DNA of 64,000 nucleotides from Microvirga sp052115485 (GTDB lineage Bacteria > Pseudomonadota > Alphaproteobacteria > Rhizobiales > Beijerinckiaceae): contig NZ_JBFRGU010000005.1 in assembly GCF_052115485.1 (NCBI RefSeq), positions 1 through 64,000 on the forward strand, in the 5' to 3' direction. The notes below the pieces were generated by a model. That model was not told where the DNA came from. It searched no databases and was given only the letters and a program-made list of their open reading frames with translations. Of this stretch, positions 59,225 through 64,000 are shown piece by piece; the first letter of the stretch is position 1; each line of letters begins with the position of its first letter. The position numbers and the translations under genes are program-made.

Positions 59225-60658
59225 TCAGCTCTTTTTCAGGCGCCGTCGGTCGGCGGAGGATGGGATCCGCAGCGATTCTCTGTATTTCGCAACAGTGCGG
59301 CGCGCGATATCGATGCCGTCGCCCTTCAATTTTTGGGCAATTGCATCATCGGAAAGCACATCGTTCGCAGCCTCAGCCTCGATCATCTGTCGGATGTGAT
59401 GGCGAACGGCTTCCGCCGAATGCGCCTCGGCCCCCGGCGCCCCGCCGATCGCCGCCGTAAAAAAGTATTTCATGTCGAACAGGCCGCGGCCGGTGCCGAT
59501 GGCCTTGTTGGCGGTGACCCGCGAGATAGTGGATTCGTGCATGCCGATCTCGTCCGCGATGACTTTGAGCGTCAAAGGCCGCAGATGAGTGACTCCATGG
59601 CGAAAGAAACCCTCCTGTTGGCGTACGATCTCGGTCGCCACGCGCAAAATGGTCTTGGCCCGCTGGTCGAGGCTGCGCTTGAGCCAGTTGGCGCTTTGCA
59701 GGCATTCGTTGAGAAAGGTCTTCTCTTTGTCGTTGCGCGCGGCTCGCGATACAAGGGCGTGGTAGGTTTGATCGACTAGCACCCGGGGCAGCGTGTCCGG
59801 GTTCAACTCGATGAGCCAGGCACCGTCCGGCCCCTCCTTGACGAGCACATCGGGTACGCTGAATTCCGACAGGGACGGTGCAAAAGCGTGACCGGGCTTG
59901 GGCTCCAGGAGCCGGATCTCGGCCAGCATTTCGGCCAGATCCTCGTCATCGACGCCGCACAGCCGTTTCAACGCCGAAAAATCGCGCTTCGCCACCAGAT
60001 CGAGGCGCGTGAGCAGAGCCTCCATGGCCGGATCGTGGCGATTGAGTTCCTTGAGTTGAAGCGCCAGACACTCGCTGAGATCCCGCGCGCCGACACCCGG
60101 CGGATCGAAGGTCTGGATCAGGGCGATCAGCGCCTCCACCTGATCGCGGGGTGCGCCGAGCCGCACCGCAATGACCGCGGCACTGTCCCTGAGATACCCG
60201 GCCTCGTCGAGGGAATGGATCAGATAATGGCCGATGGCGCGCTCGTGCAGATCGCTCGTAGCGAGTTCGAACTGGCGTTCGAGGTGATCGGCAAGTGTCG
60301 TCTGGGCTGCAAGCGTCGCCGCGAAATCCAGGCCATTCTCGCCCGCTTGCGAACGTTCGCTCCTCGAACGCGATATTGGCGCACTCTCATGCGTGGGAAA
60401 TGAGGCCTTGAGCGCTTCCGACACCTCGGCGGCCCTGTCCGATCCGAATGCAGCCTCTTCCGAAACGGGTTCACCCTGCGCTTCCGACGCATCGCCTTCG
60501 GCGTCCTGATTGAGCAAGGGATTTCGCTCGAGTTCAGCCTCGACGTAAGCCTGCAGTTCCTGGTGCGAGAGCTGAAGTAGCTTTATCGCCTGCAGAAGCT
60601 GCGGCGTCATGACCAGGCTTTGCGCCTGGCGAAGCTCCAATCTTTGCATCGTGGCCAT
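59225..60658 (-). CDS. rpoN: RNA polymerase sigma-54 factor
   Basis: 477-residue sigma-54. Region I with QRLELRQAQSLVMTPQLLQA (activator-responsive), an acidic region II at about 45-80, then the core-binding part, the HTH (LKVIADEIGMHESTISR) and the RpoN box ARRTVAKYRE (452-461) that reads the -24 element. It needs an enhancer-binding protein to open promoters. Starts at ATG 60658 (MATMQRLEL); the frame open to 60685 adds a non-family stretch. Confidence 0.95.
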   Translation of the reverse strand: MATMQRLELRQAQSLVMTPQLLQAIKLLQLSHQELQAYVEAELERNPLLNQDAEGDASEAQGEPVSEEAAFGSDRAAEVSEALKASFPTHESAPISRSRSERSQAGENGLDFAATLAAQTTLADHLERQFELATSDLHERAIGHYLIHSLDEAGYLRDSAAVIAVRLGAPRDQVEALIALIQTFDPPGVGARDLSECLALQLKELNRHDPAMEALLTRLDLVAKRDFSALKRLCGVDDEDLAEMLAEIRLLEPKPGHAFAPSLSEFSVPDVLVKEGPDGAWLIELNPDTLPRVLVDQTYHALVSRAARNDKEKTFLNECLQSANWLKRSLDQRAKTILRVATEIVRQQEGFFRHGVTHLRPLTLKVIADEIGMHESTISRVTANKAIGTGRGLFDMKYFFTAAIGGAPGAEAHSAEAVRHHIRQMIEAEAANDVLSDDAIAQKLKGDGIDIARRTVAKYRESLRIPSSADRRRLKKS

Positions 60659-60771
60659 TACGGCGTCCCGCCAGCCAACCGGCATGCTTTTTGCATCAAC
60701 CCGATCTTACATGGGCTGTGGTCGTCGTCAAAACGGGCGAGGAGCGACTCAAGGTCGTCATCGTCCATTGC

Positions 60772-60871
60772 GTCATCCCGGACGCCAAAGGCGATCCGGG
60801 ATCGTATGACGAGAAGGGAGCCTCGTCCGAAAGACGATCCCGGGCTCCGCTGACGTGGCCCCGGGATAACG
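60772..60871. repeat. REP-like palindromic intergenic element (copy 3)
   Basis: GTCATCCCGGACGCCAAAGGC at the left and GGCCCCGGGATAACGAT at the right, with ATCCGGGATC and GATCCCGGGC inside. Lies between lptB and rpoN on the same strand; it may isolate rpoN from the lpt transcript. Confidence 0.75.
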
Positions 60872-60892
60872 ATGCCTTGAAGAGGATGCCCG

Positions 60893-61759
60893 TTACAGGC
60901 GGAAATCTTCGCCGAGATAGAGCCGGCGCACTTCCTCGTTCGCCACGATGGCGTCGGGATGGCCCTCGGTCAGGACGCGACCCGAATGGATGATGTACGC
61001 GCGGTCGATGAGGCCAAGGGTCTCGCGCACGTTGTGATCGGTGATCAAGACGCCGATACCGCGCCGGGTCAGGTGGCGCACCAGATTCTGAATGTCGCCG
61101 ACCGCAATTGGATCGATGCCCGCGAAGGGCTCGTCGAGGAGCATGAAGGTCGGCTCGCCTGCGAGCGCGCGAGCGATTTCACAGCGCCGACGCTCGCCAC
61201 CGGACAAGGCGATGGAGGGAGCCTTGCGCAGGCGCGTGATGTTGAACTCATCGAGCAGCGCGTCGAGCTTGCGGTCGCGCTCCTTGCGGCTCGGCTCCAC
61301 CACTTCGAGCACCGCGCGGATATTGTCTTCCACGTTGAGACCCCGAAAGATCGAGGCCTCTTGCGGCAGGTAGCCGATGCCCAGACGCGCACGCCGGTAC
61401 ATGGGCAGCGTCGTGACCTCGTGGCCATCGAGGCTGATCACCCCGCGATCCGCCGAGACGAGGCCGGTAATCATGTAGAAGATGGTGGTCTTGCCCGCGC
61501 CGTTGGGGCCGAGGAGGCCGACCGCCTCGCCTGCACGCACGTTCAGCGCCGCCTCATGCACGACCGTGCGGCCGCGATAGCTTTTCTGCAATCCCTTGAC
61601 TGCGAGAATGCCGGGGCCCCCGAAGGTCGCCCGCTCACCGCCCGAGCGCAAGGATGTCTGCCGGGCCAGCGCATCGGCGGCGCTTTCCAGTGCGGAGGTC
61701 TTGGGCACGGCCACGGCCGGAGCAGCGACTTGGGAATTGCGGTTGAAGAACGGTTTCAC
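60893..61759 (-). CDS. lptB: LPS transport ATPase
   Basis: 288-residue LptB, the cytoplasmic ATPase of the LptB2FG machine that extracts LPS. Walker A GPNGAGKTT near 84-92, Q-loop YLPQEASIFRGL, signature ALSGGERRRCEIARAL, Walker B FMLLDEPFAGIDP and H-loop ITDHNVRETL. An N-terminal extension of about 48 Ala/Ser-rich residues precedes the fold; it is common in this order. Follows lptA by 33 nt; rpoN lies downstream. Confidence 0.95.
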   Translation of the reverse strand: MKPFFNRNSQVAAPAVAVPKTSALESAADALARQTSLRSGGERATFGGPGILAVKGLQKSYRGRTVVHEAALNVRAGEAVGLLGPNGAGKTTIFYMITGLVSADRGVISLDGHEVTTLPMYRRARLGIGYLPQEASIFRGLNVEDNIRAVLEVVEPSRKERDRKLDALLDEFNITRLRKAPSIALSGGERRRCEIARALAGEPTFMLLDEPFAGIDPIAVGDIQNLVRHLTRRGIGVLITDHNVRETLGLIDRAYIIHSGRVLTEGHPDAIVANEEVRRLYLGEDFRL

Positions 61760-61792
61760 GAGGAGATCCTGAAAGCGGGAAGCGGCTTCGCC

Positions 61793-62413
61793 TCAGCGGG
61801 CGGCCGGCTTCGCCTTGTCCTTGGCGTCCTTGCCCTTATCGGCTTCCGAATTGCTGCCGGGCACGAACAGGGCTTTCACGCGACCGCCCGGTTTCGTCTC
61901 CACATTGGCGACGCCGCTGTTGAGATCGTACACGACCCGCTCGCCGCGGGTGATGTTCGGGCCGTCGCTCAGGGCGGCGTTGCCGACGAGATAGATCTTG
62001 TTGTTCTCGCGGTCGAAGATCGCATCGTTGCCGGTCGCGACCTGAGTCTTGGAGACGATGGTCACGGGGCCCTTGCAATCGATCTTCTTGATCGAGCTGT
62101 CATCGCCGCCGCTGCTCGGCAGAGCCTGCTTCTTGCCGGCTTCGTCCTTCTTCTGCTCGTAGAGGACCGTCATGAGGGAGCAGTTCATGGTGCTGTCGCC
62201 CTGAACGGCAACGACATTTCCGGAGAAGACCGCGCGGCCTTCCTTGTCGTAGACGTCGAGCTTGTCCGCGTCGATCTTGATCGGCTCCTTGCTGGAACCG
62301 AAATTGCCGAAACCGGCGGCGCGCTCCTTCTGGGCGGCCGGCGCCTGGGCGAGAGCCGGAAGGGCGAGAAGAAGGGCACCTGCGATGAGGCTTGCCTGTT
62401 TGAACATGATCAT
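61793..62413 (-). CDS. lptA: LPS transport periplasmic protein
   Basis: 206-residue periplasmic LptA (OstA-like). Signal peptide at about 1-22, then the beta-jellyroll repeats: IKIDADKLDVYDKEGRAVFSGN, the expected family start, and TGNDAIFDRENNKIYLVGNA. Ends in a Lys/Asp/Ala-rich tail. It forms the bridge carrying LPS across the periplasm. The start overlaps the lptC stop by 4 nt. Confidence 0.93.
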   Translation of the reverse strand: MIMFKQASLIAGALLLALPALAQAPAAQKERAAGFGNFGSSKEPIKIDADKLDVYDKEGRAVFSGNVVAVQGDSTMNCSLMTVLYEQKKDEAGKKQALPSSGGDDSSIKKIDCKGPVTIVSKTQVATGNDAIFDRENNKIYLVGNAALSDGPNITRGERVVYDLNSGVANVETKPGGRVKALFVPGSNSEADKGKDAKDKAKPAAR

Positions 62414-63165
62414 GGACGCGCTTTAGAGGGTTGAGGCGAAGGAGTGGCGCCGGCGGCCGACGCACCGGAATCCGGTTTCGCCGTGTTCGGGTTCTCGAAG
62501 ACGGAACGAACCCGACCCGTGAACTGGATGACCTTGCCGTTATCGGTCACGTTGATGCCTTCTGCCTCGATGGTGCCGTTGCCGAGAGAAACCTTTACCG
62601 GCTCGTTGGATACCACGCTGCCGGCCTTGAAGTCGATAAAAGCCGAACGCAGTTGCATCTCCTGTCCCGCATCGGTGCGGACGCGGACATCGGTGTTGAG
62701 CTGCATCTGCTCTTTTTGGGTGTCGAGCATGCCCGTCGTGGCTTCGAGCCGGGCGGTGTTGCCCTTGTCGTCCGTGGCGAGGCGGGCGCGCATGTTTTTC
62801 AACTCGACGAGATGCGGCTTGCGGACATCCTGCGTCGCGGCGGTCGCCGTGACCTCGTAGGGGCGCGTATCGTTCCGATAACCCGTGAGGCGCGGGCTTT
62901 CCATCGTCACCTGCGTCCCTGAAACCGAGACCGCGTCCAGGGTGAGACCCTTGATGTTGCGGAACGGATCGTAGATCACGATGAGAATCACCACCGACAG
63001 GCCGAACAGAGCCCCGAATGGAATCGCCCATTTGGCGAGACGGACCCACCGCGAGTGGCGGCGCGCTTTCAAGAAGGCGCGCGAGCGCGAGGCCGGGATC
63101 GACACCCGACCGCTCTCAACCGCCATGTCTTGCAAGCCTGTCACCGAGACAACATCCTTCTTCAC
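62410..63165 (-). CDS. lptC: LPS export membrane-anchored protein
   Basis: 251-residue LptC: a cytoplasmic basic tail of about 44 residues, one membrane anchor (WAIPFGALFGLSVVILIVIY, near 46-65), and a periplasmic beta-jellyroll with LTLDAVSVSGTQVTMESPRL. Receives LPS from LptFG and passes it to LptA. A shorter start at the internal Met (MAVESGRV) is possible. Overlaps lptA by 4 nt. Confidence 0.93.
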   Translation of the reverse strand: MKKDVVSVTGLQDMAVESGRVSIPASRSRAFLKARRHSRWVRLAKWAIPFGALFGLSVVILIVIYDPFRNIKGLTLDAVSVSGTQVTMESPRLTGYRNDTRPYEVTATAATQDVRKPHLVELKNMRARLATDDKGNTARLEATTGMLDTQKEQMQLNTDVRVRTDAGQEMQLRSAFIDFKAGSVVSNEPVKVSLGNGTIEAEGINVTDNGKVIQFTGRVRSVFENPNTAKPDSGASAAGATPSPQPSKARP

Positions 63166-63243
63166 GCGCAGGGGCCATGGCGGGTCGCCGTGGCGAAGTT
63201 GTGACCGCTATAGCGTTTACGTTGAAAAGCTTAAGACAACTTA

Positions 63244-63858
63244 TCAGCTATGGGAAAAAATATCCGTCTCCGGCCACCCCATCAGGTCGAGCTGTGCGCG
63301 GGTCGGGAGAAAATCGAAACAATGCTGCGCGATTCCGGTGCGGTTCTCGCGCGCGAGGACGCGGTCGAGCTTCTCTCTCAAGGCGTGAAGATAGAGCACA
63401 TCGGAAGCGGCGTAATCGAGTTGCGCCTGGGTCAGCGTCTCCGCGCCCCAGTCGGAGGATTGTTGCTGCTTGGAAATTTCGACCCCGAGCAATTCGCGCA
63501 CCAGATCCTTGAGCCCGTGCCGGTCCGTGTAGGTGCGGGTGAGGCGCGAGGCGATCTTGGTGCAATAGACCGGGCGGGGCATCACGCCGAAGGCGTGAAA
63601 CAGGGCTGCGAGATCGAACCGGGCGAAATGGAAGATCTTGAGCACGCCTTCGTCGCCCAGGACACGCACGAGATTGTGCGGGATCGGGCCGTCCTTCAGG
63701 ATCTGCACCACATCCGCCGACCCGTCGCCCTTGGAAATCTGCACGACGCAGAGCCTATCCCGGTGCGGGTTGAGGCCGAGCGTCTCGGTATCGATCGCGA
63801 TCGCCGGACCGGGTTGATAATCCGCAGGCAGATCGCCGCGATGGAAGCGCGTTGTCAT
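63244..63858 (-). CDS. rnd: ribonuclease D, short form
   Basis: 204-residue DEDD-type 3'-5' exoribonuclease. The catalytic residues are seen as D23 and E25 (AIDTETLGL), an Asp in HFARFDLAAL, and Tyr/Asp in YAASDVLYLH near 150. There are no HRDC domains, so it is about half the length of E. coli RNase D; this short form is usual in alphaproteobacteria. It trims tRNA and other RNA 3' ends. ATG 63858 is chosen. First gene of the rnd-lptC-lptA-lptB-rpoN-hpf-ptsN block. Confidence 0.9.
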   Translation of the reverse strand: MTTRFHRGDLPADYQPGPAIAIDTETLGLNPHRDRLCVVQISKGDGSADVVQILKDGPIPHNLVRVLGDEGVLKIFHFARFDLAALFHAFGVMPRPVYCTKIASRLTRTYTDRHGLKDLVRELLGVEISKQQQSSDWGAETLTQAQLDYAASDVLYLHALREKLDRVLARENRTGIAQHCFDFLPTRAQLDLMGWPETDIFSHS

Positions 63859-64000
63859 GAAAAATCCAAGCTTTGCCGAACAGGGGCCTCTACCCTGTCC
63901 GCTCGCTAGCATCAACAGCTAGAGCGCAAGTGGCGAAAGTGGAAGGGTGTAAAGGTGTCGCTTCGTGCGCACTCACACACCGAATTTCCGAAGCGGCGTG

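Noticed and set aside
1..64000. tRNA, rRNA, CRISPR arrays, insertion sequences, prophage or a defence island
   Set aside because: Intergenic gaps were read for cloverleaf ends, repeat-spacer patterns, transposase motifs and phage genes; none was found. The only repeats are short palindromic families and one 20-bp tandem pair.

Overview
The window is chromosomal DNA from a high-GC alphaproteobacterium, almost certainly of the order Hyphomicrobiales (Rhizobiales). The pointers are an ActS/ActR (RegB/RegA) redox pair, the block rnd-lptC-lptA-lptB-rpoN-hpf-ptsN in the usual alphaproteobacterial order, MmcB, DUF1127 and KGG-type small proteins, an intracellular polyhydroxyalkanoate depolymerase, and dispersed palindromic repeats between genes. 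The genus cannot be fixed from sequence alone. No rRNA, tRNA, CRISPR array, insertion sequence or prophage was seen.

Region 1 (about 0.4-10.3 kb) looks like an envelope and general-stress island. It holds two YciE/YciF ferritin-like proteins, a DUF4142 protein, a KGG protein, a zinc alcohol dehydrogenase with an SDR, a PRC-barrel protein, a YihY/BrkB membrane protein, a PhnA-like membrane protein, and a ribbon-helix-helix regulator next to a PHB-depolymerase-type esterase. Five or six of these units have an upstream GGAAC-N16-CGTT-like motif, the consensus of the alphaproteobacterial general-stress sigma factor EcfG. Two of the motifs are perfect matches.

Region 2 (10.4-24 kb) holds metabolic and transport genes: a LysR/EamA divergent pair, a serine hydrolase, a P1B ATPase with a TPC motif and no metal-binding N-terminus, a Gfo/Idh/MocA oxidoreductase, a ring-cleaving dioxygenase, an M20 amidohydrolase, a DUF1127 protein, a HerA/DUF87-type ATPase and AnmK. 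Region 3 (23.6-30.1 kb) holds two drug-efflux modules with their own regulators: TetR-HlyD-ABC-permease, and a MarR-GNAT fusion with a DHA2 MFS pump. Both regulators have a clear palindrome at their promoter.

Region 4 (30.2-46.7 kb) holds DNA-repair and envelope genes (YcaQ-like, RecX, MmcB, PAP2, PBP1A), OsmC, a Bcr/CflA pump, a YgjP-like peptidase, PhaZ, ActS and ActR, a large ABC-exporter-like protein whose ATPase motifs have decayed, and an MBL hydrolase. Copies of a dispersed element of about 105 bp lie in many of its gaps. Region 5 (46.8-51.7 kb) is a surface-polysaccharide cluster: a UDP-glucuronate-epimerase-like protein, a WecA-like transferase, a second epimerase and a CapD/WbpM-like dehydratase.

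Region 6 (51.8-57.7 kb) holds a FecCD-type importer without a binding protein, a GST, an aminotransferase, a PotF-like binding protein without a transporter, and a SIMPL protein. Region 7 (57.8-63.9 kb) is the conserved ptsN-hpf-rpoN-lptBAC-rnd block, all on the minus strand.
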